From an uncultured Bacteroidales bacterium (lineage in GTDB: Bacteria; Bacteroidota; Bacteroidia; Bacteroidales; UBA932): 33,415 bases of DNA. How positions within the stretch are numbered: position 1 is the stretch's first letter; the number at the start of each line of letters is the position of its first letter. The notes under the pieces were generated by a model. That model ran no database searches. It had not been told where the DNA came from and saw nothing but the letters and a program-made list of their open reading frames with translations. Made by a program: the position numbers and the translations under genes. The stretch is taken from positions 1 to 33,415 of the forward strand of contig CALUTW010000021.1 of NCBI GenBank assembly GCA_944323805.1. Reading direction: 5' to 3'. Below, one piece after another: positions 17,133 to 32,960 of this stretch.

Positions 17133-20100
17133 ATGAAACGTTTACACAGACTTCTGTGTGCGATTTCATGCCTGGTCCTGTTATGCCAGGCGGCTTTCGC
17201 ACAAGAAAAGACTATCAGCGGTACAGTCACAGACATGACGGGGCTTCCTGTCATAGGAGCGGCTGTAATCGATGTACAGGACCGCACATCGGGCTCTCTT
17301 ACCGATGTCGACGGTAATTTCTCTCTGAATGTATCCCCGGGGTCATCCATTGAAATCTCATTCATGGGCTATAAGACCGTGACTGTCCCTGTCGGGGAAA
17401 AGGATTTCATCTCGGTCGTGCTGGAGGATGACACTGAATTCCTCGAAGAGGTCGTGGTTGTAGGATATGGTACGGTACGTAAAAGGGACCTTACCGGAGC
17501 GGTATCATCAGTAGGAAGCCGTGACCTGAAAGACTCTCCTGTCACGAATGTCGGACAGGCTCTCCAGGGCAAGGTATCCGGAGTATACATTGTCGATGCA
17601 GCCAAGCCTGGAGACAATGTATCAATCAAGATCAGGGGATTGGGGACCATCAATGACAGCGACCCGCTCGTGGTAATCGACGGGGTGCCGACCGACCTGG
17701 GGCTTTCATCCCTGAATACAGCCGATATCGACAGGATCGACGTCCTGAAAGATGCTTCCGCCACCGCAATCTACGGTTCGAGAGGTGCCAACGGTGTCGT
17801 GATGGTCACTACCAAGAGAGGAGCCACCGGAGACGGCAAGGTAAATGTCTCGGCCAACTGGGCAATGCAGAATGTAGCCTATGTACCCGAGATGCTGAAT
17901 GCTGCGGAATATGCCGCCTACTCCAATGACATGCTTGTCGCCGGCGGGCTATCGGCCAACCCTCAATGGAGCAATCCTGCCTCACTCGGAGAAGGGACTG
18001 ACTGGCTCGACGAGATGTTCCAGACCGGTTTCATGCAGAACTACACGGTAAGCTATTCCGGAGGAAGCGAAAAGGCGCATTACTATGTATCTGGAGGCTT
18101 CATGGACCAGACCGGTACGGTCAAGACCATCGGGTACAGGAGATTCACATTCCAGAACAACAACGATGCACAGGTACTCAAATGGCTCAAGTTCACCAAT
18201 AATATTACATTCTCCACAGACTCAAAGACAGGAGGGTCCTACTCTGTTACCGATGCGATGAATGCACTTCCGACCCAGCCTGTGAAGAATGCCGACGGCA
18301 GCTGGAGCGGCCCTGACGGCAATGCATACTGGTACGGAGATGTGCGCAACCCTATCGGCACGCTCTACACCAATGACAACAAGACCACAGGATACAATTT
18401 CCTGGCAAACATTTCAGCCGAAATCACATTTACCAAGTGGCTGAAATTCAAGAGCACCTTCGGATATGACGCCAAGCTGTGGTTCAACGACAACATGACA
18501 TATGCATATCCGTACAAGCCTACCCCTGTCGAGGAGACCACAAGATACCAGGATTCAAACAAGGCATTCACATACCTGTGGGACAATTATGTAACATTCG
18601 ACCACACGTTCAAAGGCAAGCACTACCTGAATATCATGGCCGGTTCTTCCGCACAGTGGAACAGGAACTCAGCCTTCAACGGCACAAAGGGAGGATTCCT
18701 TTTCGACAGCGTGCATGAATTCGATAACGGTACCACAACAAAGGCTCTCGGAGGCTCTTCAAGCGACTGGGCAATGCTGTCATTCATGGCAAGGGCAAAC
18801 TATTCCTATGATGACCGCTACCTGCTGACTGTAACATTCCGCCGGGACGGGTCCTCAAGGTTCGGTCCTAACCACAGATGGGGAAACTTCCCTTCCGCAT
18901 CTGCAGCATGGCGTATCTCGCAGGAACCATGGTTCCCTGGCAAGGGCGACGGCAGCTTCATCATCAACGACCTTAAGCTCCGCGCAGGATATGGCGTGAC
19001 CGGAAATGACAAGATCGGCTCGTACGCCTATATCCAGACCTACAACACCGGCTCATACATCTTCGGGGATGAAGTCGTGACAACGCTGATGGCCAAGACA
19101 ATGGCAAATCCGAGCATCCACTGGGAGGAAGTCCGTCAGGCAAATATAGGAATCGACCTGAGCATGTGGAACTCCAGATTCAATCTTTCCCTCGACGGAT
19201 ATATCAAGAATACAGCCGACATGCTTGTCAAGGCTGCCATTCCTATCACGTCAGGCTACGAGGACACATCCACAACATATACCAATGCCGGCAAGGTCAG
19301 CAACCGTGGATTCGAGGTCACATTGAATTCAGTCAACTTTGATGGTGCAGGAGGAGGATTCCGCTGGGAGACATCCGTGACGGCCACATACAACCGCAAC
19401 AAGATTGTCAGCCTCAACAGCGACACTCCGCTCTACCAGAACGAGACAGGCGGAGCATACATCACGATGCAGCGCAACGGACTGCCTATCAACGTATTCT
19501 ACGGATATGTGACTGACGGGCTGTTCCAGACCCAGGCTGAAGTCGATTCCCACGCCTTCCAGGAGGCAAGCACTGCTCCAGGAGACATAAGGTTCAAGGA
19601 CCTGAACAATGACGGCGTCATCAACGAGGACGACCGTACTGTCATCGGAGACCCTAACCCGGACTGGCTGTTCTCAATGGTCAACACATTCTCATGGAAA
19701 GGATTCGACCTCTCGGTATATCTCCAGGGCGTAGCCGGGAACGACATTTTCAATGCCAACAGCATATCGAACGAAGGCATGTCGTCTGCTCACAACCAGA
19801 CTGCTTCAGTGAAATACAGATGGGTAGGCTACGGCACAAGTACAGTGATGCCGCGTGCGGTGTACGGAGACCCGAACCATAATTCCAGGATATCCGACAG
19901 GTTCGTGGAGGACGGCTCATATCTCCGTCTGAAGAATATCACGCTCAGCTATACATTCCCGGCAAAATGGACCCAGAAAATCTCCATCGAGAATGCACGC
20001 ATCTATCTTTCATGCGAGAATGTAGCCACTCTGACCAGATACTCGGGATTCGACCCGGAAGTTGGTATAAACGGAATAGACGGGAACCGCTACCCTGTCT

Positions 20101-20138
20101 CCCGCACATTCAGCCTTGGTGTCAATTTCAATTTCTAA
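17133..20138 (+). CDS. SusC-family TonB-dependent outer-membrane transporter
   Basis: A 1001-residue outer-membrane beta-barrel that imports oligosaccharides with its SusD partner, powered through TonB. A signal peptide (cleavage about AFA/QE, near residue 24) precedes a carboxypeptidase-regulatory-like domain with VTDMTGLPVIGAAV, DVDGNFSL and SFMGYKTV. The EEVVVVGYGTVRKRDLTGAVSS stretch leads into the plug domain, which has IRGLGTINDSDPLVVIDGVP and ASATAIYGSRGANGVVMVTT. The barrel ends in SRTFSLGVNFNF with a terminal Phe, typical of outer-membrane insertion. The ATG at 17133 gives a proper signal peptide; an earlier in-frame ATG at 17049 does not. No STN domain is present, so direct signalling to an anti-sigma factor is not expected, in line with the separate membrane regulator. 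Confidence 0.96.
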   Translation: MKRLHRLLCAISCLVLLCQAAFAQEKTISGTVTDMTGLPVIGAAVIDVQDRTSGSLTDVDGNFSLNVSPGSSIEISFMGYKTVTVPVGEKDFISVVLEDDTEFLEEVVVVGYGTVRKRDLTGAVSSVGSRDLKDSPVTNVGQALQGKVSGVYIVDAAKPGDNVSIKIRGLGTINDSDPLVVIDGVPTDLGLSSLNTADIDRIDVLKDASATAIYGSRGANGVVMVTTKRGATGDGKVNVSANWAMQNVAYVPEMLNAAEYAAYSNDMLVAGGLSANPQWSNPASLGEGTDWLDEMFQTGFMQNYTVSYSGGSEKAHYYVSGGFMDQTGTVKTIGYRRFTFQNNNDAQVLKWLKFTNNITFSTDSKTGGSYSVTDAMNALPTQPVKNADGSWSGPDGNAYWYGDVRNPIGTLYTNDNKTTGYNFLANISAEITFTKWLKFKSTFGYDAKLWFNDNMTYAYPYKPTPVEETTRYQDSNKAFTYLWDNYVTFDHTFKGKHYLNIMAGSSAQWNRNSAFNGTKGGFLFDSVHEFDNGTTTKALGGSSSDWAMLSFMARANYSYDDRYLLTVTFRRDGSSRFGPNHRWGNFPSASAAWRISQEPWFPGKGDGSFIINDLKLRAGYGVTGNDKIGSYAYIQTYNTGSYIFGDEVVTTLMAKTMANPSIHWEEVRQANIGIDLSMWNSRFNLSLDGYIKNTADMLVKAAIPITSGYEDTSTTYTNAGKVSNRGFEVTLNSVNFDGAGGGFRWETSVTATYNRNKIVSLNSDTPLYQNETGGAYITMQRNGLPINVFYGYVTDGLFQTQAEVDSHAFQEASTAPGDIRFKDLNNDGVINEDDRTVIGDPNPDWLFSMVNTFSWKGFDLSVYLQGVAGNDIFNANSISNEGMSSAHNQTASVKYRWVGYGTSTVMPRAVYGDPNHNSRISDRFVEDGSYLRLKNITLSYTFPAKWTQKISIENARIYLSCENVATLTRYSGFDPEVGINGIDGNRYPVSRTFSLGVNFNF

Positions 20139-20150
20139 AGAGTCTGAACC

Positions 20151-21668
20151 ATGAAAAATCTCAGAATATTAATAATATCGGCTATCGCCGCAATTTCAGC
20201 ATCCTGCTCAGGCTTCCTGGACAGTTTCCCTCCATATGCAGTGGATATAAACGTGTCCGTAAGCGACTCTGTAGCAATAGCTCTTACAAACGGATGCTAT
20301 GTCCCTCTGCAGTCATCCAATCTCTATAACCAGAGAATCTGGTCTCTCGACATCATCGCCGGAAACTCCGAGGTAGGAGCCGGAGGCGGTGAGGACGGCA
20401 TCGAGACAGTCCAGTGCGCCAACTTTGCGGCTGACGCATCGAATGCCTTCGCCCTTTACATATGGAGATCCCCTTGGGTCGGCATAGGACAGTGCAACAC
20501 AGTGATACAGTCACTTACCGGAGAAGGGAACCAGACAAGCGAAGCAGTGGGACTGCGCTGTCTCGGCGAGGCATACTTTCTCAGGGCACACTACTACTAT
20601 ATCCTCGTCAGGCTGTTCGGAGGCGTCCCGCTCATACTGGAACCCCATGAGGCAGACGATGACATAGCTTCCGAACGTTCAAGCCTCGATGCATGCTACC
20701 AGCAGATCATAAAGGACTGCCGCCAGGCCATATCCCTCCTTCCTGAAAAACGTTCGTACAGCGGGGACAACTACAACAGGGCAAGCCGCGATGCCGCTCT
20801 CTGCATGCTTGCTGACATATTGCTCACATACCATCCTGAGGAAAACTACAGCGAGGTAGTAAGCATTTGCGACCAGATTGCCGGTCTCGGCTACGACCTG
20901 ACACAGTGCGACTATGCTGACAATTTCGGGATAAGGGCGGAAAACAGTCCTGAAGCCCTGTTTGTTGTCGGATATTCAGGAGACACCCAGTATGACTTCT
21001 GGAGCGGAGACAACCAGTCTTCATGGCTGTCCACATTCATGGGACCGAGAAACTCGAACATGGTTGCCGGAGCATACGGATGGAACCAGCCGACCGGGGA
21101 ATTCATGAGCCAGTGGGAGGACGGGGACCTCAGGAAGGACGTCACTGTCCTGTATGAAGGATGCCCGGCATTCGACAACATATCATACAATGACAGCTGG
21201 TCGAACACAGGCTACAATGTCCGCAAGTTCCTCGTATCGAAAAGCGATTCCCCTGAATACAATACCAACCCATCGGATTTTGTCGTCTACCGTTATGCCG
21301 ACGTGCTCCTGAAAAAAGCCGAAGCCCTTAACGGACAGGGACTTACCGAAGAAGCCTGCGAGCCGCTGAACATCGTGCGTTCACGTGCAGGCCTGCCGGA
21401 TATCGAGACCCTTCTTCCGGACGGCATGCAGCTCAATACGCCTGAAGGACAGGAATGGATGAAGGAGCGGATAATCCACGAGCGCAGGATGGAGCTTGCC
21501 TTCGAAGGCCATAGATGGTTTGACATGATAAGGATAGACAACGGGGAATATGCACTTGAATTCCTCGAGGGCCTCGGCAAGAATGTGAACAAGGACAGGC
21601 TCCTCTTTCCTATCCCTCTGACAGAGATGGATTCCAACGACCTGATGGAGCAGAATCCTGGCTATTGA
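20151..21668 (+). CDS. SusD-family surface glycan-binding lipoprotein
   Basis: A 505-residue lipoprotein that closes over the SusC barrel and binds the incoming glycan. The signal peptide ends in a lipobox with the lipid-anchored Cys at about residue 19 (SASC-SGFLD). The SusD N-terminal region has ALTNGCYVPLQ and the helical TPR framework, including LRCLGEAYFLRAHYYYILVRLFGGVPLIL. The C-terminal part has FVVYRYADVLLKKAEALN, LNIVRSRAGLPD and IIHERRMELAFEGHRWFDMIR, all family hallmarks. It starts 12 bases after the susC stop and is certainly co-transcribed. Length is normal and no motif is missing. Confidence 0.96.
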   Translation: MKNLRILIISAIAAISASCSGFLDSFPPYAVDINVSVSDSVAIALTNGCYVPLQSSNLYNQRIWSLDIIAGNSEVGAGGGEDGIETVQCANFAADASNAFALYIWRSPWVGIGQCNTVIQSLTGEGNQTSEAVGLRCLGEAYFLRAHYYYILVRLFGGVPLILEPHEADDDIASERSSLDACYQQIIKDCRQAISLLPEKRSYSGDNYNRASRDAALCMLADILLTYHPEENYSEVVSICDQIAGLGYDLTQCDYADNFGIRAENSPEALFVVGYSGDTQYDFWSGDNQSSWLSTFMGPRNSNMVAGAYGWNQPTGEFMSQWEDGDLRKDVTVLYEGCPAFDNISYNDSWSNTGYNVRKFLVSKSDSPEYNTNPSDFVVYRYADVLLKKAEALNGQGLTEEACEPLNIVRSRAGLPDIETLLPDGMQLNTPEGQEWMKERIIHERRMELAFEGHRWFDMIRIDNGEYALEFLEGLGKNVNKDRLLFPIPLTEMDSNDLMEQNPGY

Positions 21669-21680
21669 TGGAATCATTGC

Positions 21681-21696
21681 ATGCCGGTCACGGCAT
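21681..21696 (+). other. Small hairpin between susD-like and susE/F-like genes
   Basis: ATGCCG-GTCA-CGGCAT forms a 6-bp stem with a tetraloop in the 59-base gap after the susD-like gene. There is no T-run, so it is not a terminator; it could affect mRNA stability or relative expression. Confidence 0.3.
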
Positions 21697-21727
21697 CGGA
21701 ATAACATAAAAGAAAAAATCGACAGAT

Positions 21728-23878
21728 ATGAAAAGATATACAAAGACAAGATTCGCTGTTGCGTTTGCAGCAATCCTGGGACTTGCATCCTGCGGACTCG
21801 ATATCGACGAGATGAAGGAGGGCAATCCCGACAGCGGGACAGCGCTCAAGCTGACTGCCGACACCGAAGAGCCGATTGTGCTCAATGAGAGGCAGAGCGA
21901 GGAGACCGCCCTGGCGCTGACATGGACAACCGGTTCGAACTATGGCACCGGGAATGCAATCGAATATATAATCGAAATGGACAAGGCTGACGGAGACTGG
22001 TCCGGAAGCTATTCCGAGAATCTCGGCAAGCGGGTCTACAGCAGGAACTACACCGTCGAGGAACTGAATACCATACTGCGGGAAAGCCTCGGTGCAGTCC
22101 CGGGGACAGAGGCATCATACAAGGCAAGGCTTACAGCATCGGTAATCGACCGGCAGGATCTGATGCAGACTTCTGAAATAGCATTCAAGGCCACTACATA
22201 CCAGCCTGTCGCAGATGTCCTCTATATGATGACAGGAAACGGGAATGATGGATGGAATGCCGATGAAGCCATCGAGATGACACGCTCGAGTGCAGGCATA
22301 TTTACATACGAGGCAATCCTCGATGACTGCGAATTCCGTTTCATTACCAGCCGCGGCAATGAGTGGCCGGCATATATCAGGAGCGGAGACGGCTCTGACG
22401 GACAGTTCAATGCCGTATACAGCGCCTCAGCTCCAGCCGAAACGGATGACATCAATTTCAGTCTCAGCGGCAAGTCATTCTACAGGATTACCGTCAACCT
22501 CTTCGACCTTACAGTGACCGTAGAGGACATCCTTACCGAGACACTGTATCTGATAGGCGATGCAACTCCTGGCGGATGGTCGCTCGACAATCTCACGCCG
22601 ATGGAGATGACCGGCAAGGGGACATTCACATGGACCGGGACACTGACAACAGCCGGAGAAGGATTCAAGTTCGTGACAACGGCAAACTTCTGGCCTGGAT
22701 ACGTAAAGGCCAACAATGATGCCGACGACTGGAGTCTCGAATATTTCGGGGCTGACCCGGGAAGCACTGAAGACCTCAAGTTCAAGGTTCCGGAACCAGG
22801 GGAATATCAGGTCGATGTGGACCTTCTCGCCCTGACAGTCAAGGTATCCAAGACAGGAGAAGCAGAATTCAACACCCTGTATATGATAGGCGATGCGACA
22901 GAAGGCGGCTGGGACAATAACAAGGCGACTGAAATGACGATGGTTTCGGAAGGTAAATATACCTGGACAGGAACACTCAAGGCAAGCTCGTTCAGATTCA
23001 TCGTCAGCCTCGGCTCTTTCGCCCCGGGGTACTGGAAAGCCAAGGATGACCCGGACGACATGTCGATCGTATACTCGGAGACAGGTCTCAGCGGAGCGGA
23101 CGACAGGTCATTCCAGATTGCTGAAGAAGGAATCTACACCGTTACGGCAGATACTGAAGGTCTGATGGTCAGCATCGTGAAACAGACCGAGGAGGACCCT
23201 TATACCCAGACACTCTATATTTTCGGCGGCTCCACTCCTGGCGGCTGGGATATTAACAGTATTACCGCCATGGAAAGGACAGGAGCCGGACAGTTCACAT
23301 GGACCGGACAGCTCAAGGCAGCCGGAGACAGCGACGGGTTCTGCTTCCTGCCGACAACCGACTGGTGGCCGAGATATGTCAGGGACGGGGAAGTGTCAGA
23401 CGGTCTCAGCCTGAGATATTTTGAGACGGATCCGCAGGACGCGTCCCTCGACCTCAAGTTCACTGTCGCTGAAGACGGGGAATATACCGTGAATGTCAAC
23501 CTTGCCACAAACAGGGTGTCATATGAGAAAACCGGAGAGGCCGACCAGTATACGCAGACTCTGTACATGATTGGAGACTCCACACCGGGAGGCTGGAGCA
23601 TTGATCTCGCTACGGAGCTGACAAGGACAGGTTCAGGACAGTTTACATGGACAGGTCATCTTACAAAGGCTGAAGAAGGGTTCAAGTTCATAACCAGGAA
23701 AGACTGGTGGCCAGGATATGTCAGGGACGGGGAAGCAGCCGACGGGCTCACACTCAAGTATTTCGAGTCGGATCCAGGAGGCGGCTACGACCTGAAATTC
23801 CCTGTAGATGAAGAAGGGGAATACAATATGACCGTGGATCTCAGGACTCTGAAAATCTCCTATTCAAAACAACAATAA
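21728..23878 (+). CDS. SusE/SusF-like surface lipoprotein with five tandem C-terminal modules
   Basis: A 716-residue outer-membrane lipoprotein that should bind alpha-glucan at the cell surface. The signal peptide ends in LASC with Cys22, followed by an acidic GLDIDEMKE stretch that may favour surface export. A SusE-type N-terminal Ig-like domain spans roughly residues 24-160. Five repeats of about 105-112 residues follow, starting near 163, 272, 383, 495 and 611. Most open with TLYMIGDxTPGGW, continue with FTWTG and an aromatic WWPxYVRDG or FWPGYVKA loop, and close with GEYxVxVDLxTLxxS. The last two are the most alike, also in DNA, pointing to recent duplication. B. theta SusE and SusF have two and three such modules, so five is high. 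The first module is the most diverged. Confidence 0.88.
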   Translation: MKRYTKTRFAVAFAAILGLASCGLDIDEMKEGNPDSGTALKLTADTEEPIVLNERQSEETALALTWTTGSNYGTGNAIEYIIEMDKADGDWSGSYSENLGKRVYSRNYTVEELNTILRESLGAVPGTEASYKARLTASVIDRQDLMQTSEIAFKATTYQPVADVLYMMTGNGNDGWNADEAIEMTRSSAGIFTYEAILDDCEFRFITSRGNEWPAYIRSGDGSDGQFNAVYSASAPAETDDINFSLSGKSFYRITVNLFDLTVTVEDILTETLYLIGDATPGGWSLDNLTPMEMTGKGTFTWTGTLTTAGEGFKFVTTANFWPGYVKANNDADDWSLEYFGADPGSTEDLKFKVPEPGEYQVDVDLLALTVKVSKTGEAEFNTLYMIGDATEGGWDNNKATEMTMVSEGKYTWTGTLKASSFRFIVSLGSFAPGYWKAKDDPDDMSIVYSETGLSGADDRSFQIAEEGIYTVTADTEGLMVSIVKQTEEDPYTQTLYIFGGSTPGGWDINSITAMERTGAGQFTWTGQLKAAGDSDGFCFLPTTDWWPRYVRDGEVSDGLSLRYFETDPQDASLDLKFTVAEDGEYTVNVNLATNRVSYEKTGEADQYTQTLYMIGDSTPGGWSIDLATELTRTGSGQFTWTGHLTKAEEGFKFITRKDWWPGYVRDGEAADGLTLKYFESDPGGGYDLKFPVDEEGEYNMTVDLRTLKISYSKQQ

Positions 23879-23888
23879 ATGAATTGCC

Positions 23889-25667
23889 ATGAATAAAATG
23901 CCGATAATAAACATAATATTGCCGGTTATCGCCCTTGGCTTTACCGGATGTCAGAAAGAGCTCGGGTACACCGGCTTTGTAGACCCGGGTGCCGCTGCCG
24001 AGACGACCATCAGCCTCAGCACGGACAAGGCGGTATACGCACCGGGCGAGACCGTTGAATTCTCTGCCAGCGAAATGCCGGCAGGCGCGATATATGTCAG
24101 ATATATGCATCTTGGGGAAATGGTCGGGGAAGAACAGGCCCTTTCCGGGACTTCCTGGTCCTGGACTGCCCCATCGGAGGACTTCAAGGGCTACATGGCG
24201 GAAGTCTATCAGCGCAGTGCAAGCGGAGAAGATATCCTTGCGACAATAGCCGTAGACGTGTCAAGCGACTGGAAGAAATTCCCTCGCTACGGATTCCTGG
24301 CAACATTCAACGAAATGAGTGCTGATGCATGCGATGCTGTCATCTCCAATCTCAACAGGCTTCATATCAACGGGGTCCAGTTCCAGGACTGGCACTGGAA
24401 ACACCACTGGCCTCTTGCCCAGGACAAGACAACGCTGGAGCCTCTTGAGACCTACATCGATATCGCAAGCAGGAGCACATCCCTGTCGACGATAAGGAAC
24501 TACATTTCCTCCATCCACTCATATGGCATGAAGGCCATATTCTACAACCTGTGCTTCGGGGCCCTTGATGATGCGGCCGAAGACGGGGTCAAGGAAGAAT
24601 GGTACATCTTCAAGGACCAGGGACATGTGACAAAAGATGTCCACCAGCTGTCCGCACCTTTCAAAAGCTCCATATACCTTGTCGACCCGGCAAACACCCA
24701 GTGGCAGGAGTATCTCGGGAAGAAGAATGATGCTGTCTACGAACATCTCGACTTCGACGGATACCAGATAGACCAGCTCGGCAGCAGAGGGAACGTATAC
24801 GACTATAACGGGAACTCCGTCGACCTGGCAACGAGCTATGCTTCATTCATAGAGGCAATGAAAGTGCTTCATCCGGACAAGGACCTTATAATGAATGCAG
24901 TATCAAGCTATGGCGCAGAACAGATCCTCGGGACCGGGAATGTAGAGTTCGCATACAATGAACTGTGGGACTCCGAAGACCAGTTCACAAGCCTGCGTTC
25001 TGTCATCGAGGCCAACAAGCGGTACGGAGGAGAAGACATGCAGACAGTCTTTGCCGCATATATGAACTATACGAAGGCAGACAATACCGGGACATTCAAC
25101 ACTCCTGGGGTTCTCCTTACGGATGCTGTAATCTTCGCACTCGGAGGCTCGCACCTTGAAATGGGAGAGCACATGCTCTGCAAGGAATACTTCCCGAACA
25201 GCAACCTCGGCATGAGCAAGGAACTGCAGGAAGCCATCATCTCATACTACGACTTTCTGACGGCATATCAGAACATCCTGCGCGACGGCGGATCATTCAA
25301 CGAAGTATCCGTTGCCTCGACGGACGGGAAAATGAACATAAAGTCGTGGGAGCCTGCAACCGGCAATGTCATTACTCTCTGCAGGGAAAACGGAAACCTG
25401 CAGGCCATCCATCTGCTTAATTTCTCACAGGCCAACTCGACAAGCTGGAGAGACATGGACGGAAGCATGCCGGAACCGGCGCTCATCACTGATGCCACAT
25501 TGGAAATCGCTGCCGACAAGGAAGTCGCAGCAGTATGGATGGCCTCCCCGGATATCGACGGAGGAGCGCACAAGGTCCTTCCGTTTACCCAGGATGGAGG
25601 AAAAATCAGCATCACTGTCCCATCCCTCAAATATTGGGACATGATAGTAATCGAATATGAAAACTAA
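23889..25667 (+). CDS. GH66 family lipoprotein, probable endo-dextranase
   Basis: A 592-residue glycoside hydrolase family 66 enzyme, expected to cut alpha-1,6-linked glucan (dextran); some relatives make cyclic isomaltooligosaccharides. The N-terminus is a lipoprotein signal (ALGFTGC), so it is probably anchored at the cell surface or outer membrane. An Ig-like N-terminal domain (about 35-130) precedes the (beta/alpha)8 barrel. Expected catalytic residues are visible: the nucleophile Asp295 in DFDGYQIDQLG and the acid/base Glu358 in FAYNELWD. A beta-sandwich domain ends the protein. The insert typical of cyclising enzymes is not evident, which favours a dextranase. It starts 10 bases after the SusE/F-like gene and ends 6 bases before GH97. 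Confidence 0.9.
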   Translation: MNKMPIINIILPVIALGFTGCQKELGYTGFVDPGAAAETTISLSTDKAVYAPGETVEFSASEMPAGAIYVRYMHLGEMVGEEQALSGTSWSWTAPSEDFKGYMAEVYQRSASGEDILATIAVDVSSDWKKFPRYGFLATFNEMSADACDAVISNLNRLHINGVQFQDWHWKHHWPLAQDKTTLEPLETYIDIASRSTSLSTIRNYISSIHSYGMKAIFYNLCFGALDDAAEDGVKEEWYIFKDQGHVTKDVHQLSAPFKSSIYLVDPANTQWQEYLGKKNDAVYEHLDFDGYQIDQLGSRGNVYDYNGNSVDLATSYASFIEAMKVLHPDKDLIMNAVSSYGAEQILGTGNVEFAYNELWDSEDQFTSLRSVIEANKRYGGEDMQTVFAAYMNYTKADNTGTFNTPGVLLTDAVIFALGGSHLEMGEHMLCKEYFPNSNLGMSKELQEAIISYYDFLTAYQNILRDGGSFNEVSVASTDGKMNIKSWEPATGNVITLCRENGNLQAIHLLNFSQANSTSWRDMDGSMPEPALITDATLEIAADKEVAAVWMASPDIDGGAHKVLPFTQDGGKISITVPSLKYWDMIVIEYEN

Positions 25668-27875
<2,208 letters not shown>

Positions 27876-27910
27876 CAGGCCGCTTTTAATTACACATTCA
27901 AATTTGTTTC

Positions 27911-27949
27911 AGCCTGCCCGCACTTTCATTGCCGGGCAGGCTATTTTTT
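27911..27949 (+). terminator. Intrinsic terminator after the glucan utilization locus
   Basis: AGCCTGCCCG (27911-27920) and CGGGCAGGCT (27933-27942) form a perfect 10-bp stem with a 12-base loop, followed by ATTTTTT. It closes the susC-to-GH97 operon and isolates metH. Confidence 0.93.
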
Positions 27950-27961
27950 CCGGTTTATCAG

Positions 27962-27969
27962 TATCTTTG
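27962..27969 (+). promoter_or_regulatory. Bacteroidota -7 promoter motif for metH
   Basis: TATCTTTG lies 26 bases before the metH ATG and starts 13 bases past the preceding T-run. The leader is too short to hold a cobalamin riboswitch. Confidence 0.65.
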
Positions 27970-27995
27970 CCGTCTGCATCCATAAATCATGCACA

Positions 27996-31772
<3,777 letters not shown>

Positions 31773-31825
31773 CAGGACCGCATAGGTTTCTCCGTCCGGA
31801 CTGCTGCAATACCGGGAATTATTGA

Positions 31826-31833
31826 TAGATTTG
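31826..31833 (+). promoter_or_regulatory. Bacteroidota -7 promoter motif for metF
   Basis: TAGATTTG matches TAnnTTTG and lies 29 bases before the metF ATG at 31863. Confidence 0.55.
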
Positions 31834-31862
31834 CACCAACTGAATTCTTGTAGCTGACAGAT

Positions 31863-32846
31863 ATGAAAATAAGTGAAATCCTATCCAGAGGTGGAAAGGC
31901 ATTCCCCTCCCTCGAAATAGTTCCGCCGCTGAAAGGCATGACAAAAGACGAACTCATAGAGTCCATCCGTCCGTTCATGGAATTCAGCCCGCAGTATATC
32001 AATGTGACCTGCCACAGGGACGAATACGAATACAGGGAAAAGCCTGACGGCTCATACTCGAGGCACCTTGTCCGCAAAAGGGTAAGCGAAGTTGCAGTAT
32101 GCGGGGCAATAATGTCCGAATTTGACATTGAGACCGTTCCGCATATCATATGCGGCGGTGCTTCAGCCGAAGAGATTGAAAGCGAGCTCCATGACCTGAG
32201 ATTCATGGGCATATCCAACGTCATGGCCCTGCGCGGGGACTCCATTGCTGGAGAAAAGCGGTTCACGCCTGTCCAGGGAGGGTACAGATATGCAAGTGAA
32301 CTTGTATCCGCAATCCGCAGGTTCGAACAGATATCCCGGCAGGAAACCGGCATTCCGGGCAACGGGATTGCGGCAAAAGGGAAAGGCGACAATCCAGCCA
32401 CCTTTTCAATCGGTGTAGGCGGATACCCTGAGAAACATTTTGAAGCCCCCAACATCGAGACGGATATCGTCAACCTCAAGAAGAAAGTCGATGCCGGAGC
32501 AGACTATGTGATCACTCAGATGTTCTTCGACAACAGTGTCTTCTATGATTTTGTCGGCAGATGCCGGGCAGCAGGGATTTCCGTCCCGATTATCCCCGGT
32601 CTGAAACCATTGTCTACGGCCCGGCAGGTCAGCTCCCTTCCGGAATCCTTCTCCCTCGACATACCGGTGGAACTTACCGATGCCATCAAGGCCGCCGGCG
32701 ATGACAGGGAGGCAGTATACAGGATAGGGACAGAATGGTGCATAATGCAGTGCAAGGACCTGCTCAGGCACAATATCCCCGCTGTGCATTTCTATACAAT
32801 GGGGCGCTCCCGGAATATCGTCGAGATACTCAAGGAATGTTTCTGA
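31863..32846 (+). CDS. metF: 5,10-methylenetetrahydrofolate reductase
   Basis: Flavin-dependent reductase that makes 5-methyltetrahydrofolate, the methyl donor used by the MetH encoded just upstream. The 327-residue protein has the family barrel. The N-terminal LEIVPPLKG segment corresponds to the catalytic EFFPP region of E. coli MetF. NVMALRGDSIAGEKRF and YRYASELVSAIR are the flavin/folate-binding blocks, followed by GADYVITQMFFDN and PIIPGLKPLS. Length is normal for a bacterial single-domain MetF, without the eukaryotic regulatory domain. No SAM-responsive leader is apparent in the short upstream region. Confidence 0.95.
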   Translation: MKISEILSRGGKAFPSLEIVPPLKGMTKDELIESIRPFMEFSPQYINVTCHRDEYEYREKPDGSYSRHLVRKRVSEVAVCGAIMSEFDIETVPHIICGGASAEEIESELHDLRFMGISNVMALRGDSIAGEKRFTPVQGGYRYASELVSAIRRFEQISRQETGIPGNGIAAKGKGDNPATFSIGVGGYPEKHFEAPNIETDIVNLKKKVDAGADYVITQMFFDNSVFYDFVGRCRAAGISVPIIPGLKPLSTARQVSSLPESFSLDIPVELTDAIKAAGDDREAVYRIGTEWCIMQCKDLLRHNIPAVHFYTMGRSRNIVEILKECF

Positions 32847-32933
32847 GCCATGTACAGCCACAGGCAATCCCACAAACGACATAAAGTAGGCAAAAAAACA
32901 TCAATAAAATATTCCAGTAAAGAAAAAATTCCC

Positions 32934-32941
32934 TATATTTG
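32934..32941 (+). promoter_or_regulatory. -7 promoter motif for tRNA-Gly
   Basis: TATATTTG lies 19 bases before the mature tRNA 5' end, the usual distance for a Bacteroidota tRNA promoter. Confidence 0.6.
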
Positions 32942-32960
32942 CAATCCAATTGAAACAAAC

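Noticed and set aside
27950..27995. Cobalamin or S-adenosylmethionine riboswitch before metH.
   Set aside because: Only about 45 bases lie between the terminator and the start codon, far too short for either class.
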